Part shown: positions 47,881 through 57,062 of the stretch, one piece after another
How positions within the stretch are numbered: position 1 is the stretch's first letter
Layout of the letters: every line of letters starts with the position of its first letter
NCBI RefSeq assembly: GCF_017912535.1
Contig: NZ_JAERQK010000001.1
Coordinates: 310,001-374,000, forward strand
Direction of reading: 5' to 3'
Length of the DNA: 64,000 bases
From: Motiliproteus sediminis
GTDB taxonomy: Bacteria > Pseudomonadota > Gammaproteobacteria > Pseudomonadales > Balneatricaceae
The notes under the pieces: model-generated
The model's input: only the letters and a program-made list of their open reading frames with translations
What the model was told of the DNA's origin: nothing
Databases searched by the model: none
Translations under genes and position numbers: made by a program

Positions 47881-48954
47881 ATGTTTAAGGTCTTCAATAG
47901 CTGGATAGAGCGATACTTTTCGGACGAAGAAGCGCTGCTGCTGTTCGTCTTTCTTATCGCTGCGCTGGTGATCGTGCTGACGTTGGGGGCGATGTTGGCA
48001 CCGGTGTTTGCCGGCATAGTGATCGCTTTTCTGATGCAGGGGTTGGTAACTAAGTGCAAACGCTGGGGGCTGGGACACAATCTGGCGGTTACGCTGGTCT
48101 TCCTGGCCTTCGTCGGGGTGCTGGCAGCCTTGATGTTGTTTGTAATACCTCAAATCTGGCGTCAGGCGGCCAATCTGTTGAACGAACTGCCGGGCATGTT
48201 TCATCAGGGGCAGGAGCTGTTGTTGCTGTTACCGCAGCAGTATCCGGACTTGATCAGCGAAGGCCAGGTCCGGTCATGGATAGGGCAAGCGACCAATGAA
48301 GCGGGCAAGTTGGGTCAGACAGTGCTGTCCTATTCGCTCAGTTCGATCACCAACCTGATCGCTGTGCTCATCTATCTGATCCTGGTGCCGATTCTGGTGT
48401 TCTTTTTTTTGAAGGATGGTGGGCTTATCGTTCGCTGGTGGACCTCCTTTCTGCCTGAGCGCCGCCGGATGTTGTCGCAGGTGGGCAGCGAAATGGATAC
48501 CCAGATCGCCAACTACGTGCGTGGCAAGGTGGTTGAAATTCTGGTGGTCGGGGTGGCCACCTATATCTGCTTTTTGCTGCTGGGACTCAACTATGCGGCG
48601 TTGCTGGCGCTGCTGGTGGGGCTGTCGGTGGTGATTCCCTATATCGGTGCGGCTGTGGTGACCATCCCTGTGGCGATGATCGCGTTCTTTCAATGGGGAT
48701 GGACCAACGAGTTCTTTATTCTGATGCTGGCCTACGGGATTATCCAGGCGCTCGACGGTAATGTTCTGGTGCCGCTGCTGTTCTCCGAAGCGGTGAACTT
48801 GCACCCCATAGCCATCATCGTCGCGGTGCTGGTTTTTGGCGGTGTCTGGGGGTTCTGGGGGGTGTTTTTCGCCATCCCTCTGGCGACGCTGATCAAGGCG
48901 GTGATGAACGCCTGGCCGCGCAAGGATCGTGGCGGGGAAGAGGTGGCGCAATAA
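47881..48954 (+). CDS. AI-2E family transporter (PerM-like)
   Basis: 357-residue inner-membrane protein of the AI-2E/PerM family with about eight helices. Typical parts: LMQGLVTKCKRWGL, the amphipathic middle (about 95-145), PILVFFFLKDGGLIVRWWTS (about 170-190), and the double helix region VVIPYIGAAVVTIPVAMIAF and FGGVWGFWGVFFAIPLATLI. Some members export AI-2 or act as Na+/H+ antiporters; the substrate here is unknown. It begins 35 bases after the TusA-like gene, so they are likely cotranscribed. Confidence 0.9.
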   Translation: MFKVFNSWIERYFSDEEALLLFVFLIAALVIVLTLGAMLAPVFAGIVIAFLMQGLVTKCKRWGLGHNLAVTLVFLAFVGVLAALMLFVIPQIWRQAANLLNELPGMFHQGQELLLLLPQQYPDLISEGQVRSWIGQATNEAGKLGQTVLSYSLSSITNLIAVLIYLILVPILVFFFLKDGGLIVRWWTSFLPERRRMLSQVGSEMDTQIANYVRGKVVEILVVGVATYICFLLLGLNYAALLALLVGLSVVIPYIGAAVVTIPVAMIAFFQWGWTNEFFILMLAYGIIQALDGNVLVPLLFSEAVNLHPIAIIVAVLVFGGVWGFWGVFFAIPLATLIKAVMNAWPRKDRGGEEVAQ

Positions 48955-48969
48955 CGCCACCTGTAACGG

Positions 48970-49419
48970 CTAGCCGAGTATCTGTGCGCTGTGGTCTTTG
49001 GTTTTGACCTTGCTGATGATGTCGGTCAGCACGCCGTTCTCGTCGATCAGAAAGGTGGTGCGAACGGTTCCCATATACTCCTTGCCCATGAACTTCTTAA
49101 GTTGCCAGGTCCCGTAGCTGTCGTGGACCTGGCGGTCTTCATCAGCGATGAGGCGAAAAGGCAGGTCGTTTTTGGCAATAAAGTTCTGGTGGCGTTTTTG
49201 GCTGTCGGTGCTGACACCGACCACTTCATAACCGGCATCGCGAAGGGTGTCGTAATTGTCACGCAGGTTGCATGCCTGTGCCGTGCAGCCAGGGGTTGAG
49301 TCCTTGGGGTAGAAGTAAAGTGCCAGTTTTCGGCCGGCAAAGTCGGCCAGGGCGATGGGAGAACCGTTCTGATCAAGGGCATTAAAATCCGGCGCTTTTT
49401 GGCCAATCTTCAGTTCCAT
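48970..49419 (-). CDS. bcp: Thioredoxin-dependent peroxiredoxin Bcp (PrxQ)
   Basis: Reduces hydrogen peroxide and organic peroxides with thioredoxin. 149 residues from ATG 49419, which has GAGG 6 bases upstream. Peroxidatic Cys45 and resolving Cys50 are five residues apart (STPGCTAQACNLRD), the atypical two-cysteine PrxQ arrangement. A longer frame to 49503 is rejected by ribosome site and family length. Convergent with perM (15-base gap) and divergent from dapA. Confidence 0.94.
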   Translation of the reverse strand: MELKIGQKAPDFNALDQNGSPIALADFAGRKLALYFYPKDSTPGCTAQACNLRDNYDTLRDAGYEVVGVSTDSQKRHQNFIAKNDLPFRLIADEDRQVHDSYGTWQLKKFMGKEYMGTVRTTFLIDENGVLTDIISKVKTKDHSAQILG

Positions 49420-49622
49420 GTAAAACCTCTCTTCGAGTGTCGGGTTCAGGCAGCGGGCGGGGTTGACTAAATAGCCGTGGTCGCTACGCTTGTCGCTTCG
49501 CATTGGTTAAAATAGCAAGCTTAAACTGAGCGGCAGCGGATTTCATCGGTACGAAATCAAGGGGTATGTCGCTTCATTAGTATGTGCGTCGCAGCGCGCG
49601 GTCGCAGAGATGGAGAAAGTTG

Positions 49623-50498
49623 ATGATTACAGGCAGTCTGGTAGCTCTGGTTACGCCCATGTTCGAATCTGGCGAGTTAGACTGGAGCAGCCTGGATAAA
49701 CTGGTGGACTTCCATGTGGCGGAAGGTACCAGTTCCATCGTTGCCGTGGGGACCACGGGTGAATCCGCGACCTTGGATTGCGACGAGCACTGTAAAGTCA
49801 TCAAACGGGTGGTTGATCGTGTGGCCGGGCGGATACCGGTCATTGCCGGCACCGGTGCAAACTCCACCACGGAGGCGATTGAGCTGACTCAGGCTGCCCG
49901 GGATATGGGCGCTGACGCCTGTTTATTGGTCACGCCGTATTACAACAAGCCGACTCAGGAAGGCCTTTATCAGCACTATAAGAAGGTGGCTGAGCTGGTT
50001 GATATCCCACAGATTCTTTACAACGTACCGGGACGTACCGCGTGTGATATGTTGCCTGAAACCGCTCTGCGCCTGGCTGCTGTCGATAATATCGTTGGCA
50101 TCAAAGAAGCCACCGGCGATCTTGACCGGGCGCGCGAGCTGATTGCCAAGGCCCCCGCAGACTTCGCAATCTACTCCGGTGATGACGCCACCGCGATCGA
50201 GCTGATACTGCTCGGTGGTCATGGCAATATCTCTGTCACCGCCAACGTGGCGCCGGGGGTGATGGCTAAAGCCTGTGCGGCAGCGCTGGCCAAACGTGTC
50301 GAGGAGGCACGAGCCCTTAATGGGACGGTTGAGCATCTGCATGCAGGGCTGTTTGTTGAAGCGAATCCGATTCCGGTTAAGTGGGCGATGCACCAGATGG
50401 GCATGATGGACGTGGGTATCCGGTTACCCCTGACGCCGTTGTCAGAGCCCCTGCGTGAACCCCTGCGGCTGCAGTTGCAACAGGCGGGGTTGCTGTAA
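49623..50498 (+). CDS. dapA: 4-hydroxy-tetrahydrodipicolinate synthase
   Basis: First committed step of lysine and diaminopimelate synthesis: condenses pyruvate with aspartate semialdehyde. 291 residues from ATG 49623, with GGAGAAAG upstream. Schiff-base lysine in NIVGIKEATGDL (about 161), catalytic tyrosine in ILYNVPGRTACDM (about 133), and GTTGESATL (threonine pair at about 44). bamC starts at the base after its stop, the standard dapA-bamC pairing. gcvR, which lies between bcp and dapA in Pseudomonas, is absent. Confidence 0.96.
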   Translation: MITGSLVALVTPMFESGELDWSSLDKLVDFHVAEGTSSIVAVGTTGESATLDCDEHCKVIKRVVDRVAGRIPVIAGTGANSTTEAIELTQAARDMGADACLLVTPYYNKPTQEGLYQHYKKVAELVDIPQILYNVPGRTACDMLPETALRLAAVDNIVGIKEATGDLDRARELIAKAPADFAIYSGDDATAIELILLGGHGNISVTANVAPGVMAKACAAALAKRVEEARALNGTVEHLHAGLFVEANPIPVKWAMHQMGMMDVGIRLPLTPLSEPLREPLRLQLQQAGLL

Positions 50499-51812
50499 AT
50501 GCGGCGCCTTGTTTGCTTTATAGCGATAGCAGCTTTGGTGTCGGGCTGCGGCGTCATCCGCGACCGCTCCCAGGATTACGAGGTGTCGCAGACGGTTGAG
50601 CGCCTAGAGGTACCCGCGGATCTGAACAGTGACCCCATGCGTGAGATGCTGGTGGTGCCGGATATCGGTACCGCTGCCATTCGCACGGACCGCGAGTTCG
50701 AGGTGCCTCGGCCCGACTTCTTCTACGCCGAAGCCGGGAATGACGTGGTCAATCTCAATCGCACTGATAGCGGCAAGCTGATCGTGGTGGATGAGCCGGT
50801 CGAGCAGGTCTGGAAAGAGGTTGAGGCGTTCTGGGCCTACAACGGTATCGGAGTCGAGGTCAGTGATACCCATCGCGGCTATATCGAAACGGAATGGATT
50901 ACCGACGAAAACACCCGTCCGGGATTTTTCTCGCGGATGCTCAGTTCGATCACCTTCAGCGAGGTAGCAGGCCCTTACCGCGATAAGCTGCGGGCGGTGG
51001 TTCGCCCGGTTGAAGAGGGCTCCCCCGGCCAGACCTCGATAACTCTGCAGCATCTGCGCGCGCCGGAATCCCGGGCAGATGCTGACTGGCAGGCCGATGG
51101 TGAAGACGTCAGTTATAAGTCTGAGATGATGTACGACCTGCTGCACTACTTGAGCAAGAGTACGGAAAAAAGTACCGCCAAGGCGTTACAAGCGCGTAAC
51201 CGAGGCAGTTCGCGCGCCTTTCTGGGGCGTGACTCGGCAGGGCATCCGGTGCTAAAGCTGACCTCCGATATTGACCGTTCCTGGGAGATGCTCAGCCAGG
51301 CTCTGACCGCGGCCGAGGTTGATGTCGGTTCCGCCGACCGGGAACTGGGTAAGTACTACATCACCTACGAAACCACGGTGCCGGTGGAGGCGCCGAAGGA
51401 CGGGACCATCAGCGATTTCTTTGCCTGGCTGCATGGTGATAGGGAAGAGCTCACCTTCGATACCTCCGGCATTGCGGCGGCTATGGGAATTGAGAGCGAG
51501 GACGAGAACGCAATAAAGTATTCGTCCAAGAAGGTACAACCCAAAACCGAGCAGGAAGTGCTGCAGGAGGCTGATGGATATAAGATCTGGTTGGCCGGTC
51601 GAGTGATCTATGTGTTTGGCGACGTTAATCCTGCCGTCAAGCAGACGGAACAGGATGGTATCATCACTTACGCTGGGCGTTTTCAGATACAGTTGACGCG
51701 GCGTAGCAGCGGGGTTTACGTGTCGGTGTTAGATGAGTTGGCACAGCATGCGCCGGCGCCTCTGGCCGAAGACCTGCTGTGGAGCATAAAAGAGAACCTG
51801 CCAGCAGGGTAG
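50499..51812 (+). CDS. bamC: Outer-membrane assembly lipoprotein BamC
   Basis: Lipoprotein of the BAM complex. 437 residues. Signal peptide with lipobox LVSGC (lipidated Cys17), an unstructured N-terminal segment that in E. coli lies along BamD (about 18-80), then two helix-grip domains (about 90-210 and 245-350, starting PVEQVWKEVEAFWAYNGIGV and IDRSWEMLSQALTAAEVDVG). The protein is about 90 residues longer than E. coli BamC, mostly in the C-terminal half. No gap to dapA. Confidence 0.9.
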   Translation: MRRLVCFIAIAALVSGCGVIRDRSQDYEVSQTVERLEVPADLNSDPMREMLVVPDIGTAAIRTDREFEVPRPDFFYAEAGNDVVNLNRTDSGKLIVVDEPVEQVWKEVEAFWAYNGIGVEVSDTHRGYIETEWITDENTRPGFFSRMLSSITFSEVAGPYRDKLRAVVRPVEEGSPGQTSITLQHLRAPESRADADWQADGEDVSYKSEMMYDLLHYLSKSTEKSTAKALQARNRGSSRAFLGRDSAGHPVLKLTSDIDRSWEMLSQALTAAEVDVGSADRELGKYYITYETTVPVEAPKDGTISDFFAWLHGDREELTFDTSGIAAAMGIESEDENAIKYSSKKVQPKTEQEVLQEADGYKIWLAGRVIYVFGDVNPAVKQTEQDGIITYAGRFQIQLTRRSSGVYVSVLDELAQHAPAPLAEDLLWSIKENLPAG

Positions 51813-51823
51813 GCAGGTAGCTA

Positions 51824-51863
51824 AGATACAGAACAGGGGGCTCAAGCCCCCTGTTCTGTATCT
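51824..51863 (+). repeat. Perfect 19-bp inverted repeat directly before the ribosome site of the next gene
   Basis: Left arm 51824-51842 (AGATACAGAACAGGGGGCT), loop CA, right arm 51845-51863 with no mismatch. It begins 12 bases after the bamC stop. The base after the right arm starts the ribosome site GAAGGAGG of the gene at 51876. There is no T run, so it is not a standard terminator. Confidence 0.85.
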
Positions 51864-51875
51864 GAAGGAGGCGTT

Positions 51876-52826
51876 ATGCGCGCGGTGTTTCTGGATCTGA
51901 ACAGCCTGGATTTTGGTGATCTCGACCTCAGTCCTCTGAAGGCAGTGGCGGCCGTTGAGGGGCATGCCAAAACATCGCCGGAGCAGGTGGTGGCTCGTCT
52001 CGATGGCGCTGCGGTGGCTATCGTCAATAAAGTCGTACTGACGCGTGACACTCTGGCGCGACTGCCTGAACTGCGCCATATCTGTATCGCGGCGACCGGC
52101 ACCAATAACGTTGATCTGGCGGCCGCTACGGAGTTGGGCATCAGTGTGTCCAATTGTCAGGGTTACGGAACCGCATCGGTGGCTCAGCACGTGATGGGGT
52201 TGATGCTGGCATTGGCCACCCGGCTGGTCGATTATCATGCCGCCATCGGACGTGGCGAGTGGCAGCGGAGCGATCAGTTCTGCCTGTTGAACTACCCGAT
52301 TCTTGAGTTGCGCGGTAAAACCCTGGGGGTGATTGGCTACGGTGAGCTTGGGCGCGAGGTAGGGCGTCTTGCGGAGGCTTTTGGAATGCAGCTGGTGATA
52401 GCGGCACGCCCGGGTACTGCGCCGCGTAACGGACGGGAGTCCCTGGATCGGCTGTTACCGCACGTGGATGTGTTGACGCTTCATTGTCCGCTTACTGCTG
52501 CTACCCGCAACCTGATCGGAGCCGAGCAACTGGCGGCGATGAAGCCGGGAGCGCTACTGGTTAACGCTGCTCGCGGCGGCATTGTTGATGAGTTTGCGCT
52601 GGCAGATGCGTTACGCAGTGGTCATCTGGGAGGGGCGGCAACCGATGTGTTGAGTGTTGAACCACCCCGGGAGGGTAATCCGCTACTGGATGAGTCTCTG
52701 CCCAACCTGATCGTAACTCCCCATTGTGCGTGGGGGAGCCGTGAGGCGCGTCAGGCGATTGTGGCGCAATTGGCGGAGAACATTACCAGCTTCGCACAGG
52801 GGCGCCCCTGCCGGGTGGTTGGCTGA
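51876..52826 (+). CDS. D-2-hydroxyacid dehydrogenase, hydroxypyruvate reductase-like
   Basis: NAD(P)-dependent oxidoreductase, 316 residues. Nucleotide-binding motif in LGVIGYGELGREVGRLAEAF (about 149-168). Catalytic arginine in LVNAARGGIVDE (about 233), glutamate in the VLSVEPPREG stretch (about 263) and histidine in VTPHCAWGS (about 285). The N-terminal half (KVVLTRDTLARLPELRHICI and TGTNNVDLAAA) resembles glycerate dehydrogenase/hydroxypyruvate reductase HprA, but substrate cannot be settled from sequence. Strong GGAGG upstream of the ATG, next to the 19-bp hairpin. Confidence 0.85.
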   Translation: MRAVFLDLNSLDFGDLDLSPLKAVAAVEGHAKTSPEQVVARLDGAAVAIVNKVVLTRDTLARLPELRHICIAATGTNNVDLAAATELGISVSNCQGYGTASVAQHVMGLMLALATRLVDYHAAIGRGEWQRSDQFCLLNYPILELRGKTLGVIGYGELGREVGRLAEAFGMQLVIAARPGTAPRNGRESLDRLLPHVDVLTLHCPLTAATRNLIGAEQLAAMKPGALLVNAARGGIVDEFALADALRSGHLGGAATDVLSVEPPREGNPLLDESLPNLIVTPHCAWGSREARQAIVAQLAENITSFAQGRPCRVVG

Positions 52827-52854
52827 CTAATAGCTGTGGCGCGATGTTGAGGGG

Positions 52855-53475
52855 CTAAAACGGGCAGGGCGCTGCTACTCTGAGGCGCCTGCCGGTCTGT
52901 GGGTGGGTGATCTCCAGTGATTCGGCATGCAGATGGAGTCGCGAGGATTTGGCCAAAGCGCTCCCGCGGGCGTAGAAACGGTCGCCCAGAATGGGGTGTC
53001 CCAGTGCCAGCATATGTACTCTTAGCTGGTGTGATCGGCCGGTATGCGGAATGAGTTCGACGCGCGCGTGGTCGCTATGTTGTTCCAGCACTTGCCAGTG
53101 CGTCAGCGCGGTTTTTCCCTGCTTCCAGCACACCATTTGTCGCGGGCGGTTAGGCCAGTCGCAGCGCAGAGGGTGAGTGCATTCACCCTGGCTGGCTGGC
53201 GGGTGACCATCGATGTCAGCCAGATAGCGTTTGCAGGTTTCGCGATCATGAAACTGACGGCTGAGCTCGCGATGGCTGTCGGCATCCTGCGCCAACACCA
53301 TTACACCGGAGGTGGCACAATCCAGTCGGTGCACAATACGTGCGGTCGGGAACTGTTGTCGGGTGCGGCTTAGTACGCAGTCGGCGTTGTCCGGCCCTTT
53401 GCCTGGCACGGATAGCAAGTCGTGGGGCTTGTTGACGAACACCAGGTGGTCGTCGTGGTAGAGAATGGTGATCAT
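52855..53475 (-). CDS. rluA: RluA-family RNA pseudouridine synthase
   Basis: 206 residues with the catalytic aspartate Asp52 in RIVHRLDCATSGVMVL, a GRSHQLRVHMLALGHPILGD motif (about 147-166) and no S4 domain. That, and the short length, fits RluA (23S U746 and tRNA U32) better than RluC or RluD. AAGGAG is 5 bases before the ATG. Divergent from the SulP gene with a 144-base gap. Confidence 0.85.
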   Translation of the reverse strand: MITILYHDDHLVFVNKPHDLLSVPGKGPDNADCVLSRTRQQFPTARIVHRLDCATSGVMVLAQDADSHRELSRQFHDRETCKRYLADIDGHPPASQGECTHPLRCDWPNRPRQMVCWKQGKTALTHWQVLEQHSDHARVELIPHTGRSHQLRVHMLALGHPILGDRFYARGSALAKSSRLHLHAESLEITHPQTGRRLRVAAPCPF

Positions 53476-53619
53476 AGCGGCTCCTTGGGAGCGCTAGCAT
53501 ACCGGCTTTGAGAGCTGCCGCAAGCCGGGTTATAGACCAAGGTCGGTTTCATTCTTGATCCGCTCCCGGTGTATAAGGAATAACCAAATAATAACAAACC
53601 CTTAATAGGGCGACGAGCA

Positions 53620-55263
53620 ATGCTTCTGATACACGGATTGCATTTTAACAATCTGCGCGGTGATCTATTCGGTGGGCTGACGGCGGCAATCGTCGCGCTG
53701 CCCTTGGCGCTGGCGTTTGGTGTGTCCTCAGGTATCGGCCCCGTAGCTGGCCTCTTTGGGGCGATCTGCGTGGGCCTCTTTGCGGCGCTATTCGGCGGCA
53801 CGCCAGCGCAGGTGTCGGGCCCCACCGGACCCATGACCGTGGTGATGGCGGCGGTCTTTACCGATTTTGTTAGCCGAGACCCTCAGGCTGGTCCGCTGCT
53901 GGCCTTCACCGTGGTGTTGCTGGCTGGCGGCTTCCAGATTCTGTTTGGCCTGATGAAGCTGGGTAAGTATGTGACCCTGGTGCCGTTCCCGGTTATTTCG
54001 GGTTTTATGACCGGGATCGGAGTGATCATTATTCTGCTGCAGTTGGGGCCGCTGCTCGGGCAGCCTGCCATTGGCGGCGTGGTGGCCTCGATTGAGGCGA
54101 TTCCGGCTGAGGTATCGCACCTGAATCCCATAGCTCTGCTGCTGGGGGCGTTGACCCTTGCTACTGTTGTTTTCTGGCCCAAGCGACTATCGTCCTTTGT
54201 GCCGCCGTCGCTGGCGGCGCTGGTGATCGCTACCCTGATGGCGCTGGTGATTCCCGGTCATGAGTCCCTACCCGTCATCGGTACCATACCTTCCGGTTTG
54301 CCGCAGCTGCATCTGCCGTTGGTGGATACCGAACTGCTGCAGGAGATGCTCACCGCGGCGCTGATGCTGGCGGCGCTGGGGGCGATCGACTCGTTGCTCA
54401 CTTCGCTGGTAGCGGACAACCTCAGCAAAACCCAACACGACTCCGATCGTGAACTGATCGGGCAAGGTGTCGGTAATGTGGTGGCGGGCTTGGCTGGTGG
54501 TCTGCCCGGTGCCGGCGCGACCATGCGCACGGTGGTTAACATTCGGGCTGGCGGGAAAACTCCGCTATCCGGTGCCGTTCACGCGTTGGTGCTGTTGCTG
54601 ATAGTGTTGGGCGCAGGGACGCTGGCCGAGTCGATTCCCCACTGTGTGCTGGCGGGGATCCTGATTAAGGTGGGCCTGGATATCATCGATTGGGGGTTTC
54701 TGCGACGCGTTCATCGCGCTCCACCTTTTGTCGCCCTGCTGATGTTTCTGGTATTGGGACTCACGGTTTTCGTCGATCTGATTACTGCGGTAGGGGTCGG
54801 GGTCTTTCTGGCCAATATGTACACGGTTAAACGCCTGTCTGACGTTCAGGTCGATGCGGTCGAGGCGCTCGCTGACGACGACCAGACCTTGAGTGAGGCT
54901 GAGCGGGAGCAACTGGCTGCCGCAGGTGGGCGGGTGGTGTTGTATCACTTCAATGGGCCGGTAAGTTTCGGCGCGGCCAAGGGCATTCAAAAGAAGCTGG
55001 CATCAGCCCGCAGCCACGACAAGCTGTTGCTCGATTTCAGCGCGGTACCCTATGTTGACGTCTCGACTGCGTTGGCGCTGGAGGAGCTCATAATTGACTC
55101 CAGGCGCTCCGGAGCTGACGTTTACCTTGTCGGCTTGCAGGCAACGGTCGAAGGAGTGTTGCGACGAATGCGAGTACTAAGGCGTCTGCCGGAGCATCAT
55201 ATTCTGGCTGACCGCCCGACAGCGATCGCTCATGCTTGCCGGGCGATCGTTCAGGTGGCCTAG
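53620..55263 (+). CDS. SulP family inorganic anion transporter with STAS domain
   Basis: 547-residue inner-membrane transporter. About 12-14 membrane segments (from residue 12 to about 400), with the family motif GPTGPMTVVMAAVFTDF (about 66-82) and the later LPGAGATMRTVVNIRAGGKT (about 290-310). The C-terminal STAS domain (about 430-547) has LLLDFSAVPYVDVSTALALE. SulP proteins carry sulfate, bicarbonate, nitrate or dicarboxylates; nothing here fixes the substrate. The stop overlaps that of the convergent CDF gene. Confidence 0.9.
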   Translation: MLLIHGLHFNNLRGDLFGGLTAAIVALPLALAFGVSSGIGPVAGLFGAICVGLFAALFGGTPAQVSGPTGPMTVVMAAVFTDFVSRDPQAGPLLAFTVVLLAGGFQILFGLMKLGKYVTLVPFPVISGFMTGIGVIIILLQLGPLLGQPAIGGVVASIEAIPAEVSHLNPIALLLGALTLATVVFWPKRLSSFVPPSLAALVIATLMALVIPGHESLPVIGTIPSGLPQLHLPLVDTELLQEMLTAALMLAALGAIDSLLTSLVADNLSKTQHDSDRELIGQGVGNVVAGLAGGLPGAGATMRTVVNIRAGGKTPLSGAVHALVLLLIVLGAGTLAESIPHCVLAGILIKVGLDIIDWGFLRRVHRAPPFVALLMFLVLGLTVFVDLITAVGVGVFLANMYTVKRLSDVQVDAVEALADDDQTLSEAEREQLAAAGGRVVLYHFNGPVSFGAAKGIQKKLASARSHDKLLLDFSAVPYVDVSTALALEELIIDSRRSGADVYLVGLQATVEGVLRRMRVLRRLPEHHILADRPTAIAHACRAIVQVA

Positions 55264-56426
55264 GCGCGCTGGTAGAGGGTCAGGCTGCTGAACCAGGTTT
55301 GCTGTTGCAGATGGGGCAGCATTGCCTGATAGACGGCACTCAGGGCGCTATGGTCAACGGTGCCGCCGTCAGCGGATTTCACCCGTAACTCCAGCTCAAT
55401 CCGTCCCTTGAGGTAGTGCAGAGTCAGACGCTCTCGCCTGATCAATTGGGTGTGTTCTTCCAGTTGCTGGTCGATCAGCGCGGTGATCTCCGAGCGCATG
55501 GGCAGCAACAGGCAAACCCGTTGCTCGTCATCGTCCTCAGAGTCGATGTGAAAAATGATGTGACCAATGTCGGTAAACTCCTTCAACAGCCGCATCACCA
55601 CGGTATCACCGATGTAATGACCCTCGGAGACACTCAGATAGGGATGCACCTGCAGGTGCATCTCAAGCAAGATCTTGGGGCCCATCTGGCGAGACTTGAA
55701 GCTGTGAACATCTTGAACTCCCTCTACATCCATGGCCACCTGCTTGATCCGATCAAGCTCTTCCTGAGGAATGGCGGTATCTACCAGTTCACGCAAGCTC
55801 TTCCAGCTCAGATCCCAGCCAATCTTAGCCACGAACAGTGCCACCGCCAAGGCGGCCAGACTATCGAGCCAGGGGAAGCCGGCCATAGCGCCTCCGATGC
55901 CTATAAAAACGACGATGGATGAATAGGCATCGGTGCGGCTATGCCAGGCGTTTGCGATCAGCAGATCCGATTTCAGCCGCTTACCCACGGCCATGGTGTA
56001 GCGGAAGATCCACTCTTTAGACAGGATCGATATCCCCGCGATCACCAGCGCGGGCCAGCCCGGTAGCGACACCTGGTCTGCATTAATCAGATTCAGGGTG
56101 CTTTCATACGCCATGGCGCCGGCAACAGCGACAAGCAGGAAGCCCAGCACGACCGTGCCCAGAGTTTCAAAGCGTTCGTGGCCGTAGGGATGCTCTTCAT
56201 CGGGTTCTTCATGGGATACGCCGACGATAAAGACCACCATGAAGTCGGTGACCAGGTCGGAGAGGGAGTGGATGCCGTCGGCGACCAGCGCGTGGGAGTT
56301 GTAGATTAAACCGGCGATGATCTTGGCAACCCCGAGAAGCGTATCTACGATGGCGCCGATCCAGGTGACGCGCACGGCCTCCTTGCGCTTGTCGTCTACG
56401 TGCATGTGCATGGAGAAAATCACCAT
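55260..56426 (-). CDS. Cation diffusion facilitator (CDF) family transporter
   Basis: 388 residues. Six membrane helices in the first 210 residues; metal-site motifs HALVADGIHSLSDLVTDF (about 45-62, two aspartates) and HSRTDAYSSIVVFIG (about 162, H and D), which are MamB/MamM- or FieF-like. The cytoplasmic domain has VQDVHSFKSRQMGPKILLEM (about 240). It then has about 90 more residues, including a second acidic-histidine stretch (FHIDSEDDDEQ), so the tail is longer than in FieF (about 300). Metal probably Zn2+ or Fe2+. A later ATG (56411 or 56405) is also possible as start. Confidence 0.88.
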   Translation of the reverse strand: MVIFSMHMHVDDKRKEAVRVTWIGAIVDTLLGVAKIIAGLIYNSHALVADGIHSLSDLVTDFMVVFIVGVSHEEPDEEHPYGHERFETLGTVVLGFLLVAVAGAMAYESTLNLINADQVSLPGWPALVIAGISILSKEWIFRYTMAVGKRLKSDLLIANAWHSRTDAYSSIVVFIGIGGAMAGFPWLDSLAALAVALFVAKIGWDLSWKSLRELVDTAIPQEELDRIKQVAMDVEGVQDVHSFKSRQMGPKILLEMHLQVHPYLSVSEGHYIGDTVVMRLLKEFTDIGHIIFHIDSEDDDEQRVCLLLPMRSEITALIDQQLEEHTQLIRRERLTLHYLKGRIELELRVKSADGGTVDHSALSAVYQAMLPHLQQQTWFSSLTLYQRA

Positions 56427-56643
56427 AGCGTCAAAAATTTGGTGACATGGTAAGACGTTACGACAGTGAGGGCCAGTATTCCCGGGGTGTTTTCAGGCAA
56501 ACGGTAGCAGCGGGCACTGATTGATATTAGGACGCTCTCGGCGGGTGAAGCGGCTGCGACAGCAACCGCTGCAGCAGAAAATTGGCCCCAGAGCTTTATA
56601 ATACTGCAGTGGTTTAGCCAATAAAGCATTGCGAAACAGCCGG

Positions 56644-57000
56644 TTATTTGCCCTTGTAAACGCATCCGCTAGTGCAGGTTTCCTGGATCACGATCTTGCT
56701 CAGTGCCGGGAGTTGTGGCTTCAGCTCACGCCAGATCCAGCGGCTCAGATTTTCACTAGTGGGGTTTTCCAGCCCGGCTATGTCATTCAGGTAGTAATGG
56801 TCCAGCCGGTCATAAATGGGGCGAAAAGCGCTTTTGATGTCGGCAAAGTCCATGATCCAGCCACTGTGGGGATCTACCTCTCCGGCCACGTGGATCTGTA
56901 CCCGGAACGAATGCCCATGCAGGCGCCCGCATTTGTGCCCCTTCGGCACATTGGGCAGCAGATGAGCGGCCTCAAAAGTGAACTCTTTGTAAATTTCCAT
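56644..57000 (-). CDS. queD: 6-carboxy-5,6,7,8-tetrahydropterin synthase QueD
   Basis: Second step of the queuosine pathway: dihydroneopterin triphosphate to 6-carboxytetrahydropterin. 118 residues from ATG 57000. Zinc ligands H13, H28 and H30 (FEAAHLLP and LHGHSF) and catalytic Cys24 ([10 protein letters not shown]). [20 protein letters not shown] and [11 protein letters not shown] follow. An extension to 57057 is rejected because family proteins begin at M-x-I-Y-K-E-F-T-F. The 217 bases between it and the CDF gene contain no gene I can support. Confidence 0.94.
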   Translation of the reverse strand: MEIYKEFTFEAAHLLPNVPKGHKCGRLHGHSFRVQIHVAGEVDPHSGWIMDFADIKSAFRPIYDRLDHYYLNDIAGLENPTSENLSRWIWRELKPQLPALSKIVIQETCTSGCVYKGK

Positions 57001-57062
57001 GAACAGATCCGGACAGTTAGCAGCGAAAACAGGGGCGCGGCCACAGCGGCCGCGCAAGTTGC

